Shown here: positions 1 to 7,262 of the stretch, piece by piece
Numbering within the stretch: position 1 is the stretch's first letter
How the letters are laid out: the number at the start of each line of letters is the position of its first letter
Source: Ruminococcus sp.
Lineage (GTDB): Bacteria; Bacillota; Clostridia; Oscillospirales; Ruminococcaceae
DNA length: 10,056 nt
Reading direction: 5' to 3'
NCBI GenBank assembly: GCA_024697705.1
Contig: JAILFF010000280.1
Coordinates: forward strand, 1-10,056
The notes under the pieces: generated by a model
What the model was told of the DNA's origin: nothing
The model's input: only the letters and a program-made list of their open reading frames with translations
Database searches by the model: none
Position numbers and translations under genes: made by a program

Positions 1-2609
1 TCGGGCTCGCAGTCGCCGTAGATGGAAAGGCACTTTTTCCAGCAGATATCCTGCAATTCGCGCACCGCTCCCGGAATGAACGGCGTGTAGGTGCCGTCGG
101 GGAAAGCCTTCAAGCCGCCCTCCACGCGGTCGGCGAACATATTGGTATTCTTTACCACGACCTCAAAAGCCTTTTCCTCGCCTAAGTAAGCAAGCTCGGA
201 AAGCATCTGGTCGGTCGTCTTGAAATAGAGCGGAGCCTGCTTGTCGGCGTCCTCAAAGCCCTTTGAAGCCATGATTATGGCGCGGTACTGCAAGTCCTTC
301 GGGTCGAGAACGTGAACGTCGCCCGTCGCGCAGACGGGTAGCCCCAAGTCTTCGCCCAGCTTCACGATGAACCTGTTTATATTGTGCAGGTCTTCGACGG
401 TGTTTATCCTATCGTAGGGCTCGCGCTCGGAGATAAGCATGAACTCGTTGTTGCCGTCGGGCTGTATCTCAAGATAGTCGTAGAACGAGGCTATCTGCTT
501 TATCTTCTCATACGGTTCGCCGCTCAGATAAGCCTGAATGACCTCTCCCGCTTCGCAGGCAGAGCCGATTATCAAGCCCTCTCGGTTCTTCACAAGCTCC
601 GACTTCGGTATGCGGGGGCGGCGCTTGTAGTATTTGAGGTTCGAGTCCGAGATCATTCGGTAAAGATTTTTAAGCCCCGTGTTGTTGCGGACAAGTATTA
701 TCTGATGATAGGTCTTTAAGCCCGTTACGTCGTTGAGCGGCGCGTGCAGGCTGTTTAACATATCGGCGGTGATTATCATGTAGGGATAATTCTTTATCTC
801 CGCCCTTGACATTTCGATGTATATTTTTGCCAGCGTTTCGGCGTCGTCGCAGGCGCGGTGGTGGTGGAAATCGCCCACGCCGTAATGCTCCGCCAGCGAA
901 TCGAGCTTGTGCTTTTCGAGATCGGGCAGAAGCTTCTGCGACCACAGCACGGTATCGAGCTGATCGTAATCGAAGGTCACTCCGCAGCGCTTAACGGCTT
1001 CCCTGATAAAAGAGCAGTCGAAATTCGCATTGTGCGCCACAAGCAGCGGCATTTCCCCGCAGAACTCCATGAACGCTTTCAGCGCGTCGGCTTCTTCGGG
1101 AGCGTCCTTTAACATATCGTCGGTTATACTTGTCAGCTCGGTGATATACTCGGTCAGCTCGCGGTGCGGGTTTACGAACATATCAAAGCGGTCGATTATT
1201 TCAAGCCCTCTGAGCTTTACCGCGCCTATCTCGATGATACGGTCGGAATCGGGCTTGGTACCCGTCGTTTCGAGGTCGAAAACGATGACCTCGCCCGTCA
1301 GCTTCGGGTGACGCGAGCCGATATAAATCTTGATATCGTTGTTGACCTCGTAAGCTTCAACGCCGTAGAGCGCCTTGAAATCGCCGCCCTCCTTGACGAT
1401 ACCCTTGACGGCTCCCACCGCGTCGGGGAAGCCCTGCACCACGCCGTGGTCTGTTATGGCTAACGCCCTGTGACCCCAGCTGTAAGCGCGTTTAACAAGG
1501 GCGCTCGGAGCGGCAAGCGCGTCCATAGCGGACATATTCGTATGGCAGTGAAGCTCCACGCGCTTCTGCTCGGCGGTATCGACGCGCATTTTCTTCTTTA
1601 CGACCATTATCCTCTCGGGGGTCATGTAGACCTTGTGGTCGAAATCGTCCTCCGCGAGAGCACCCGATGCTATTATGGTGCTGCCCTTTTTCAGCTCGCC
1701 CAGTATCTCGACAAGATCGTCCTTTGTGAGCTTTCCGCGGTACTTCTTCGCCGAGCCCAGTATCTTCATCGTGACGGACGAGGTAAAATCGGTAAACGAG
1801 ATTATCGCTATCATCATGCCGCTTTTGGTCTCGCGGGTCTCGATCGAGAACACCTCGCCCCAGCAGACGTATTTCTCGTCGCTTTTTTCGGAGGCGTTTA
1901 TCATCTTCGTGACCTTCTCGTCGGGCATGACGGGCGAACCCATCAGCACGGCGGCGTCCTTGCATATTATCGGCAGTTCGGTGAAATCGGCGCTGAACGT
2001 GCGGAAGCCCTTCGGCGAGTAAGTCTGACCCGCGGCTGCCGCGGGCGCGGGTGCTGCTCCGGGCGGGGGCGGGGGCGGCAGGCTCGATTCTATCTCGCTG
2101 ATGATCTTTTCCTGCTCCGCGAGGTAGACCTCGTCGCTGACTTCGGTAACGCCCGCCAGTTCGAGCTTCACGGAAGTTACGAACATCTCCCTGACAAGAT
2201 CGGGGAAAGCGCGTTCGATGCCCGCCTTTTTAAGCACATTGGCACCGCCGCGTTTGAGCGACACCGTAAACACGCCGTTTTCGAGAGTAACGTCCGCGTC
2301 GTCGAAGAATCCGTTCACGACGGGGAAACGCGCCTTTAAAAAGCCCGTCAGCTCGAAGAAATAATCCGCCGTGAGCATATCCGGGGTATACTTTATCCTA
2401 AGCAGGAAGTCGTTCATCCCCCATTTTACGCGCATATCGCGCTGAAACGCCGCGACCGTCGCGTAGGGGATAAGCGTGCGGCAGTGCAGGAACATTTCAA
2501 GAACGTTCGATACCTCGCTGTAAACGAGGCGCAGTATCTCCGCTTCTTTAAGCTCGTCAGGAGCCGTTTCGTTGAGTCCTTCGAGAAATTGCTGTAAAGT
2601 TTTTTCCAT
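1..2609 (-). CDS. polC: DNA polymerase III, PolC type (N-terminal 869 residues; 3' end outside window)
   Basis: Replicative DNA polymerase alpha subunit of Gram-positive bacteria, with built-in 3'-5' proofreading. The frame is open from ATG at 2609 to the left edge, so the finger, palm catalytic core and C-terminus lie outside; PolC proteins are usually about 1400-1450 residues. Visible order: N-terminal domain (about 1-175); a Pro/Ala-rich linker with six consecutive prolines at 178-183; an OB-fold region around 235-330 (GEVFSIETR starts at 251); the first part of the PHP domain with HCHT at 354-357 and ITDHG; an inserted DEDDh exonuclease (FDLETTG with D445 and E447, AHNANFD with D531, HRACDDA with H584 and D589); then the second part of PHP and the start of the polymerase region. 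The exonuclease lying inside PHP is diagnostic for PolC as opposed to DnaE. All exonuclease residues are present, so proofreading should be active. An AAGGAA site lies nine bases before the ATG. It follows ispG by 20 bases and is probably co-transcribed with it. Confidence 0.96.
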   Translation of the reverse strand, partial: MEKTLQQFLEGLNETAPDELKEAEILRLVYSEVSNVLEMFLHCRTLIPYATVAAFQRDMRVKWGMNDFLLRIKYTPDMLTADYFFELTGFLKARFPVVNGFFDDADVTLENGVFTVSLKRGGANVLKKAGIERAFPDLVREMFVTSVKLELAGVTEVSDEVYLAEQEKIISEIESSLPPPPPPGAAPAPAAAAGQTYSPKGFRTFSADFTELPIICKDAAVLMGSPVMPDEKVTKMINASEKSDEKYVCWGEVFSIETRETKSGMMIAIISFTDFTSSVTMKILGSAKKYRGKLTKDDLVEILGELKKGSTIIASGALAEDDFDHKVYMTPERIMVVKKKMRVDTAEQKRVELHCHTNMSAMDALAAPSALVKRAYSWGHRALAITDHGVVQGFPDAVGAVKGIVKEGGDFKALYGVEAYEVNNDIKIYIGSRHPKLTGEVIVFDLETTGTKPDSDRIIEIGAVKLRGLEIIDRFDMFVNPHRELTEYITELTSITDDMLKDAPEEADALKAFMEFCGEMPLLVAHNANFDCSFIREAVKRCGVTFDYDQLDTVLWSQKLLPDLEKHKLDSLAEHYGVGDFHHHRACDDAETLAKIYIEMSRAEIKNYPYMIITADMLNSLHAPLNDVTGLKTYHQIILVRNNTGLKNLYRMISDSNLKYYKRRPRIPKSELVKNREGLIIGSACEAGEVIQAYLSGEPYEKIKQIASFYDYLEIQPDGNNEFMLISEREPYDRINTVEDLHNINRFIVKLGEDLGLPVCATGDVHVLDPKDLQYRAIIMASKGFEDADKQAPLYFKTTDQMLSELAYLGEEKAFEVVVKNTNMFADRVEGGLKAFPDGTYTPFIPGAVRELQDICWKKCLSIYGDCEP

Positions 2610-2629
2610 TTATAAACGTTCCTTATCTG

Positions 2630-3670
2630 TCACAGACGTTCTATTTCTTCAAGAAGGCAGCCGAGAGCTTCCTCCTCCGTAACCTTCTTTATCTGTTTGC
2701 CGTGTCTGAAAAGCACCGCGCAGCCCTTGCCGCCCGCGATACCTATATCAGCTTCGCCCGCTTCGCCGATGCCGTTGACCACGCAGCCCATAACGGCGAC
2801 GGTTATATCCTTATCGACGTTCTTAAGCGCGTCCTCGACCTTGTTGGCAAGCCCTATCAAATCTATCTGCGTTCTTCCGCAGGTAGGGCAGGAAACGAGC
2901 TTAACGCCGCCGCGCTTTCCGCAGGCTTTGAGGATATCCTTCGCGGCGTATATTTCCTTAACGGGCGAATCGGTAAGCGACACGCGGATAGTCTCGCCGA
3001 TGCCGTCAACGAGCAGCGAGCCGATACCCATTGCGGACTTGATAAGTCCCATTCGCTCGGTGCCCGCTTCGGTAACGCCGAGATGCAGCGGATAATCGCA
3101 CTGCGCGGCAAGAAGGCGGTAAGCCTTTATCATGGTAGGCACGTCGGAGGACTTTATCGAGATGACGATATCACGGAAGTCCTCGTTTTCGAGCAGCTTA
3201 ACGTGACCCATCGCGCTTTCGACGAGCGCCTCCGCCGTAGGCGAGCCGTATTTTGCGAGCAGTTCCTTTTCGAGCGAGCCGCCGTTCACGCCTATCCTTA
3301 TGGGGATATGGCGCTGTTTGCAGGCGTCTACAACGGCTTTTACCTTTTCGCTGCCGCCGATATTACCGGGGTTGATGCGTATCTTATCCACGCCTGCTTC
3401 GGCGCAGGCAAGAGCTATGCGGTGATCGAAGTGGATATCGGCGACTATCGGCACGGCGACATTTTCCTTTAGAGCGGTGATAAGCGGCACGGCTTCAAGG
3501 TCGGGAACGGCGGCGCGGATTATCTCGCAGCCTGCTTCTTCGAGCGCCTTCGCCTGCCTGACGCTGTTTTCGATGTCGTGAGCTTCGATATTGAGCATCG
3601 ACTGGATATAGATTTTTTTACCGTCAAGAGTAAGGTCGGAGATTTTTACGGGTCTTACAGTTCTTGCCAT
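2630..3670 (-). CDS. ispG: 4-hydroxy-3-methylbut-2-enyl diphosphate synthase (IspG/GcpE)
   Basis: Iron-sulfur enzyme of the MEP (non-mevalonate) isoprenoid pathway; it reductively converts methylerythritol cyclodiphosphate to HMBPP in the cytosol. The 346-residue protein is a TIM-barrel followed by a short cluster-binding domain, the bacterial length. Landmarks are VADIHFD at 76-82, RINPGNIG at 98-105, RIGVNGGSLEK at 125-135, and the [4Fe-4S] ligands C261 and C264 (CPTCGR), C296 (GCVVNG) and E303. I start it at ATG 3670 because AAAGGA lies eight bases upstream; the frame stays open to 3724, but the extra 18 residues (beginning MLYPFWC) have no family counterpart. Oddities: the segment usually reading QSMTNT in the family is QSMLNI here (23-28), and the usual NGPGEA is NGIGEA. 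The ligands are intact, so I expect a working enzyme. It sits 86 bases after rseP, with a strong stem-loop between them, and 20 bases before polC. Confidence 0.96.
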   Translation of the reverse strand: MARTVRPVKISDLTLDGKKIYIQSMLNIEAHDIENSVRQAKALEEAGCEIIRAAVPDLEAVPLITALKENVAVPIVADIHFDHRIALACAEAGVDKIRINPGNIGGSEKVKAVVDACKQRHIPIRIGVNGGSLEKELLAKYGSPTAEALVESAMGHVKLLENEDFRDIVISIKSSDVPTMIKAYRLLAAQCDYPLHLGVTEAGTERMGLIKSAMGIGSLLVDGIGETIRVSLTDSPVKEIYAAKDILKACGKRGGVKLVSCPTCGRTQIDLIGLANKVEDALKNVDKDITVAVMGCVVNGIGEAGEADIGIAGGKGCAVLFRHGKQIKKVTEEEALGCLLEEIERL

Positions 3671-3718
3671 GATAAACGTCCTTTCCCGAAACAAATTTAA
3701 AACACACCAAAACGGATA

Positions 3719-3747
3719 AAGCAAAGCCGACCGAAGCCGCTTTGCTT
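3719..3747 (-). terminator. UUCG-capped stem-loop between rseP and ispG; weak terminator or attenuator candidate
   Basis: Ten bases after the rseP stop codon, the minus strand forms a nine-pair perfect stem (AAGCAAAGC with GCTTTGCTT). It is continued by a three-pair inner stem capped by TTCG, with one bulged G. The UUCG cap marks a very stable RNA hairpin. The downstream sequence in the gene direction is only moderately T-rich (TATCCGTTTTGG), so termination would be partial. On the plus strand the same stem is followed by ATAA and seven Ts, a better terminator tail, but no plus-strand gene reads into it. It may reduce ispG-polC expression relative to rseP or protect the upstream mRNA end; which of these applies is inference. 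Confidence 0.5.
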
Positions 3748-3756
3748 ATAATTTTT

Positions 3757-4821
3757 TTAATGGAACAGCTTCGTTATATCACTAACCGTGACTACCAGCA
3801 TAAAGCACAGCAGTACCGCCATTCCAACCAAATGCACAGCGCCTTCATACTTTGGCTCTACGGGCTTTCGCCTTACCAGCTCGATCAGCAGGAATATGAG
3901 CCTTCCGCCGTCAAGCGCAGGCAGCGGCAGCAGATTGAAAAGTCCGATGTTCGTCGAGATAAAGCTGCCTAAAAAAAGCATATCCTGCGAAAGCGCCGCC
4001 CAGTCTATCCCCGTCTCCTCGTCTGTGCGTGAGTCGATCACCTCGTCGATCTGCTCGACTATGCCCACGGGTCCCGAGATCTCTTTGAGCGAATACTTTC
4101 CGCGGATCATGTCAAACAGTGACAGATAGATCAGCCTTCCGTTTGTCAGCATTTGCCTGAAACTCTCCGAGACCGCCGTCATCGGATTAAGCTCTTGGGG
4201 CTTTACCATAAAATCAATATACAGCGACTCGGCATTGCCACCGCGCAGAGTAAACGGCACGCTGTCAAGCTTTACCCGATGTCCGTCTCTGATCACCTCC
4301 ATCGCGAACAGACCGTCCTCGTCGTTGCGGAACTGGTAAACTATATCCATCTGCGTGAATATCCGCATACCGTTGACAGATACTATCTTGTCGTTCTCGC
4401 GCAAGCCGCCCTCGCTGTTCGATACCGCGTCCTCGTAAAACCTCGCTACGGTCGTCGTGCTGATGGGACCCGAAATGCTCGTATTTATCAGCTGCAAGAC
4501 AAAACCCAGCAGCAGGTTCATCACTATACCCGCGATAACTATCGCTATCTTCCGAGGAGTGCTTTTCTTGCAGAATGCGCCCTCCGAATCGCTGCCGACG
4601 TCCTCGCCCTCCATTGCGCAGTAGCCGCCGATGGGGAAAACCCTCAGCGCGTAGAGCGTGTCGCCCTTCTGCTTTTTGAAAATCGCGGGACCCATGCCTA
4701 TCGCGAATTCGTTTACCTTAACGCCGTTTTTCTTCGCCACGATAAAGTGTCCGAACTCATGGATAACTATTATCATCTCAAAGATCAGCACCGCGAAGAC
4801 GATGCCAAGTATCTTGCTCAT
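3757..4821 (-). CDS. rseP: RIP metalloprotease RseP (site-2 protease family)
   Basis: Intramembrane zinc metalloprotease that cuts membrane-anchored substrates such as anti-sigma factors or signal peptide remnants (family knowledge; the substrate is not deducible here). 354 residues. The zinc motif HEFGH is at 21-25 in the first hydrophobic segment, with H21, E22 and H25 as ligands and catalytic Glu. A second conserved membrane segment has AGIVMNLLLG at 97-106. A single PDZ domain spans about 120-205 (GGLRENDKIVSVNG at 138-151). SGPVGI is at 249-254, and NLLPLPALDGGR at 296-307 supplies the third zinc ligand, D304. A final membrane segment lies near 329-346. One PDZ domain and this length fit Gram-positive RseP rather than the two-PDZ E. 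coli form. AAAGG lies nine bases before the ATG. It normally follows dxr directly; here a 345-base repeat-filled gap separates the two. Confidence 0.95.
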   Translation of the reverse strand: MSKILGIVFAVLIFEMIIVIHEFGHFIVAKKNGVKVNEFAIGMGPAIFKKQKGDTLYALRVFPIGGYCAMEGEDVGSDSEGAFCKKSTPRKIAIVIAGIVMNLLLGFVLQLINTSISGPISTTTVARFYEDAVSNSEGGLRENDKIVSVNGMRIFTQMDIVYQFRNDEDGLFAMEVIRDGHRVKLDSVPFTLRGGNAESLYIDFMVKPQELNPMTAVSESFRQMLTNGRLIYLSLFDMIRGKYSLKEISGPVGIVEQIDEVIDSRTDEETGIDWAALSQDMLFLGSFISTNIGLFNLLPLPALDGGRLIFLLIELVRRKPVEPKYEGAVHLVGMAVLLCFMLVVTVSDITKLFH

Positions 4822-4913
4822 AAATCATGCCCTTTCTTTTGTCGTACTTTCCTGTAATACCTGCAATGTATCGTTTCATAGACTCTGCAATTTTGCGGAA
4901 ATCCGCGCTATTG

Positions 4914-4945
4914 TTGCGTGAAAATCGCTTCGCTCTTTCGCACAA
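4914..4945 (+). repeat. Hairpin A of repeat copy 1
   Basis: TTGCGTGAAA pairs with TTTCGCACAA with one mismatch and one G-T wobble; the loop holds ATCGCTTCGCTC. Copy 3 has a perfect ten-pair version with different bases at the same place, including one G-C to A-T compensatory change. The last bases overlap the left end of module B. Confidence 0.6.
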
Positions 4946-5036
4946 TAAAATCGGCAATTCACTTGTTTCCGTACTGTTTTGCAGAACTTCTAACCTCTGA
5001 TTTTTCGCTGCTTTCTTATGAATTGCCGATTTTATT
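4944..5036. repeat. Module B of repeat copy 1, MITE-like inverted-end element
   Basis: AATAAAATCGGCAATTCA at 4944-4961 is the exact reverse complement of 5019-5036, an 18-base perfect inverted pair around a 57-base interior. The interior begins CTTGTTTCCG, which is shared with copy 2 and, less exactly, with copy 3. The size and ends resemble a miniature inverted-repeat element, but no clear target duplication flanks it. Confidence 0.75.
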
Positions 5037-5090
5037 TTGAACTTAACGGCTTCGCTTTTTACCGTCAGCTTGCAAATAGCGCCGGCTTTT

Positions 5091-5127
5091 GTGGGGGAAA
5101 CCCTTCTGAAGAAGGGTTATCCCCCAC
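5091..5127. repeat. Hairpin C of repeat copy 1 (G-rich double stem)
   Basis: GTGGGGG pairs with CCCCCAC around a small AA/TAT internal loop. Inside, ACCCTTC pairs with GAAGGGT, closed by TGAA. The apical part is identical in all three copies, so this is the best conserved module. It lacks a clean U-tract on either strand, so I do not call it an intrinsic terminator, although its stability may still affect RNA ends. Confidence 0.75.
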
Positions 5128-5166
5128 ACCCCTTTCCTAAGACTTTTGGTTTTTATTCCTTACTGC

Positions 5167-6330
5167 TCATTTATTCTCTATTGCTTTCTCCGTCAGCTGC
5201 CTTGCTTCCCTGTCCGCCTCAAGCACCGCTTCAAGACTGTCACACGGACGGTTCTCTATCGTTTCAAGAGCATTTCTCACCAGTCTGCCAATATCAAGGA
5301 ATCGTATCTTCCCGTCAAGAAACGCCCTCACAGCGACTTCATTCGCACCGTTCACCGCCGCGGGAAGTATCCCACCCGCTGTTATCGCCTCGATACACGC
5401 GGTAAGACAGTCAAAAGTCTCGTAATCGGGCTTCTCGAAGGTCAGCGTGCCGTAATCCGTCAGCGAAAGCGCCTTCACGGGGCACTCCACACGCTCGGGA
5501 TACAGCAACGCGTACTGTATCGGTATTTTCATATCGGGAACGCCCATCTGCGCTATCACCGAGTTGTCGGCATACTGCACCGCCGAATGTACCACGCTCT
5601 GACGGTGGACTACTATCTCGATCTGCTCGGGACTTACGCCGAAAAGGTGCATGGCTTCGATAAATTCAAGCCCCTTGTTCATCAGCGTGGCGGAATCTAT
5701 CGTGATCTTGTTCCCCATCGACCAGTTCGGGTGGTTTAGCGCCTGCTCTACGGTGACGTTTTCCAGCTCGGAGCGCTTTTTCCCGAAGAAGGGTCCTCCC
5801 GACGCAGTAAGTATTATCTTGTCGAGCTGACTGCTCTTGTTGCCTTGCAAGCACTGGAAAATTGCCGAATGTTCGCTGTCAACGGGGTATATTTTAACTC
5901 CCTTTTCGGCGGCGCGTTTATTGACAAGATCGCCGCCCGCCACGAGAGTTTCCTTGTTGGCAAGCGCAATGTCGTTGCCCGCGTCGATGGCTTCGAGCGT
6001 GGGAACAAGCCCCACCATGCCGACGACCGAATTGAGCATCTTATCGACTTTGAGCCTTGCCGTCTGCTTCAAGCCCTCCTCGCCGCTTAGTACCTTGATA
6101 TCCGTACCCGCAAGAAGGTCTTCAAGCTCCCGCGCTTTGTCCTCGCGGTAGATGCAGGCGTACTCCGCGCCGCAGCGCTTTGCCTGCTCCGCCAGTAATT
6201 TGACGTTCGAGTGCGCCGCCAAAGCCCTTACCCTTATCCCGTGCTTTTCGGCTATTTCAAGCGCCTGCGTTCCTATCGAGCCGGTAGAGCCGAGCACCGT
6301 CATCGTCATAGAGCGTTCGATACTGTCCAT
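5167..6330 (-). CDS. dxr: 1-deoxy-D-xylulose 5-phosphate reductoisomerase
   Basis: Cytosolic NADPH-dependent enzyme that rearranges and reduces DXP to methylerythritol 4-phosphate, the committed step of the MEP isoprenoid pathway and the target of fosmidomycin. 387 residues, close to the family's 380-400. The nucleotide-binding loop GSTGSIG is at 14-20 and LANKE at 123-127. Metal ligands are D151 and E153 (DSEH) and E222. SGGPF is at 177-181, and the flexible substrate loop runs PNWSMGNKITIDSATL at 201-216, then MNKGLE. The C-terminal helical domain contains NGANEVAV at 327-334. I start at ATG 6330, where GAGGG lies seven bases upstream. The open frame extends to 6423 and into cdsA, but those 31 extra residues would sit before the Rossmann fold and are not expected. 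It follows cdsA by 61 bases; repeat copy 1 begins just after its stop. Confidence 0.96.
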   Translation of the reverse strand: MDSIERSMTMTVLGSTGSIGTQALEIAEKHGIRVRALAAHSNVKLLAEQAKRCGAEYACIYREDKARELEDLLAGTDIKVLSGEEGLKQTARLKVDKMLNSVVGMVGLVPTLEAIDAGNDIALANKETLVAGGDLVNKRAAEKGVKIYPVDSEHSAIFQCLQGNKSSQLDKIILTASGGPFFGKKRSELENVTVEQALNHPNWSMGNKITIDSATLMNKGLEFIEAMHLFGVSPEQIEIVVHRQSVVHSAVQYADNSVIAQMGVPDMKIPIQYALLYPERVECPVKALSLTDYGTLTFEKPDYETFDCLTACIEAITAGGILPAAVNGANEVAVRAFLDGKIRFLDIGRLVRNALETIENRPCDSLEAVLEADREARQLTEKAIENK

Positions 6331-6351
6331 AATTTTTCCCTCTTTTAAACA

Positions 6352-6388
6352 CGCAAAGGCTTTATGTTCCCCACAAAGCCTTAATGCG
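6352..6388 (-). other. Intercistronic stem-loop between cdsA and dxr
   Basis: AAGGCTTT (6356-6363) pairs perfectly with AAAGCCTT (6375-6382) around an eleven-base loop. An outer CGCA/TGCG pair (6352-6355 and 6385-6388) is separated by a small bulge. In the gene direction the stem is followed by GCGTGTTTAAAAG, a poor U-tract, so it is more likely an RNA stability or processing element, or a weak attenuator, than a full terminator. It lies entirely between the cdsA stop and the dxr ribosome binding site. Confidence 0.4.
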
Positions 6389-6391
6389 ATA

Positions 6392-7234
6392 TTATTTCGC
6401 GGAGATGAGCCACCCCGCCGCAAACAGCCAGTACATGAACGGCGCCACGAACATCACGCTGTCAAAGCGATCCATTACGCCGCCGTGTCCCGGCATTATT
6501 TTTCCGTAATCCTTGATGCCCGTCTGCCGCTTGATAACGGAAGCCGCAAGGTCTCCGAGCAGACCGATGGGCGAACAGAGCATACCCGCAATGAATATAG
6601 CGGGATAGTGCATGGTCACGCCCTTGTTGATAAGCTTGCCGTAGACGATAGCCGCGATCAGCAGTATCACGCCGTTGCAGACCGTGCCGCCTATCACGCC
6701 CTCGACAGTCTTTTTCGGGCTGATAACAGGCGCTAACTTGTGCCTGCCGAAGAACGTTCCCGCGAAGTACGCGCCCGCGTCGGCAAGCCACGCGCTCGCC
6801 AATGTAAGCACGACCGCAAACACGCCGAAATCGGGGAAATCCTCGACTATCCTGATAAGCGTGCGGAAGCTGAACGTCACGCACAGCGTTATTCCCGCAA
6901 ACGAGAACGGCACCGAGTAACTGTATTGGTCATGGTTTTTCAGATAAAAACACGCGAGCGCTCCGACAAAGATCACCGTATAGATTTCCCTGTTGAATAT
7001 AGTCAGGAAATTATGCCGGTGGACCATTCCGATAAGGCAGTCTAACGCCGTAAACGCGAAGCAGGCGCAGCATTCGGGCAGGTATTTTATCAGCCCCATA
7101 GCTTTGAGAAGCTCGTAAAGCGCGCCGACCGCTATTGACGCGACCGTCAGGTACAGCACCCATGTATGCGCGAACACGAGCACCAGTATCGCAAACGCCA
7201 GCGCCACAAACGAGGAGATCACCCTTGTCTTCAT
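6392..7234 (-). CDS. cdsA: Phosphatidate cytidylyltransferase (CDP-diacylglycerol synthase)
   Basis: Integral membrane enzyme that joins phosphatidic acid and CTP to give CDP-diacylglycerol, the branch point to phosphatidylglycerol, cardiolipin and other phospholipids. 280 residues with several hydrophobic segments (for example 5-22, 26-40, 85-97, 108-121, 137-150, 187-198, 211-222 and 258-277). The family signature is complete near the C-terminus: SVIKRQTGIKDYGKIMPGHG begins at 232, with GGVMDRFDS following it at 251-259. Other conserved parts are LADAGAYFAG at 150-159 with the metal-binding Asp, and ISPKKTVEG at 171-179. AAGGAA lies eleven bases before the ATG, slightly long spacing. It is placed between uppS (28 bases upstream) and dxr, the usual Firmicutes position. 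Confidence 0.95.
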   Translation of the reverse strand: MKTRVISSFVALAFAILVLVFAHTWVLYLTVASIAVGALYELLKAMGLIKYLPECCACFAFTALDCLIGMVHRHNFLTIFNREIYTVIFVGALACFYLKNHDQYSYSVPFSFAGITLCVTFSFRTLIRIVEDFPDFGVFAVVLTLASAWLADAGAYFAGTFFGRHKLAPVISPKKTVEGVIGGTVCNGVILLIAAIVYGKLINKGVTMHYPAIFIAGMLCSPIGLLGDLAASVIKRQTGIKDYGKIMPGHGGVMDRFDSVMFVAPFMYWLFAAGWLISAK

Positions 7235-7262
7235 TATTCTACACGTTCCTTATTTTATTTTT

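Larger units (their letters stand above)
4914..5152 (+). repeat. Compound palindromic repeat, copy 1 (complete, modules A-B-C)
   Basis: A 239-base unit filling most of the dxr-rseP gap. In order on the plus strand: hairpin A (4914-4945), module B with 18-base perfect inverted ends (4944-5036), a 54-base linker, hairpin C (5091-5127) and a tail ending CCTAAGACTTTTGGTTT at 5152. The same modules with the same spacing recur at 9546-9807 (opposite strand) and from 9852 (same strand). Similarity to copy 3 may begin further left, near a shared TTTTGCG at 4893. The unit runs opposite to gene transcription, and its tail ends 14 bases from the dxr stop codon. It has no convincing coding capacity. It could be a non-autonomous mobile repeat or a structured intergenic element; I do not recognise a named family. 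Confidence 0.8.

Noticed and set aside
1470..2339. A 289-codon plus-strand frame
   Set aside because: It is the reverse shadow of polC, whose exonuclease and PHP motifs prove the minus-strand frame. The same applies to the plus-strand frames at 2702-3472 (ispG) and 4153-4857 (rseP).
4895..4906. GCGGA-AA-TCCGC palindrome left of repeat copy 1
   Set aside because: It is short with a two-base loop and absent from the matching place in copy 3, so it is not counted as a module. It could be a degraded piece of a hairpin A.
5091..5127. Hairpin C as the dxr terminator
   Set aside because: In the dxr direction the stem is followed by AAAAGCCGG rather than a U-tract, and the same hairpin occurs in copies not placed after genes. 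It may affect RNA ends, but the sequence does not support an intrinsic terminator.
5037..5739. Plus-strand frames of 122 and 197 codons starting in or beside repeat copy 1
   Set aside because: They run from the repeat into the reverse strand of dxr, which is unmistakably coding in the other direction, and lack any recognisable domain.
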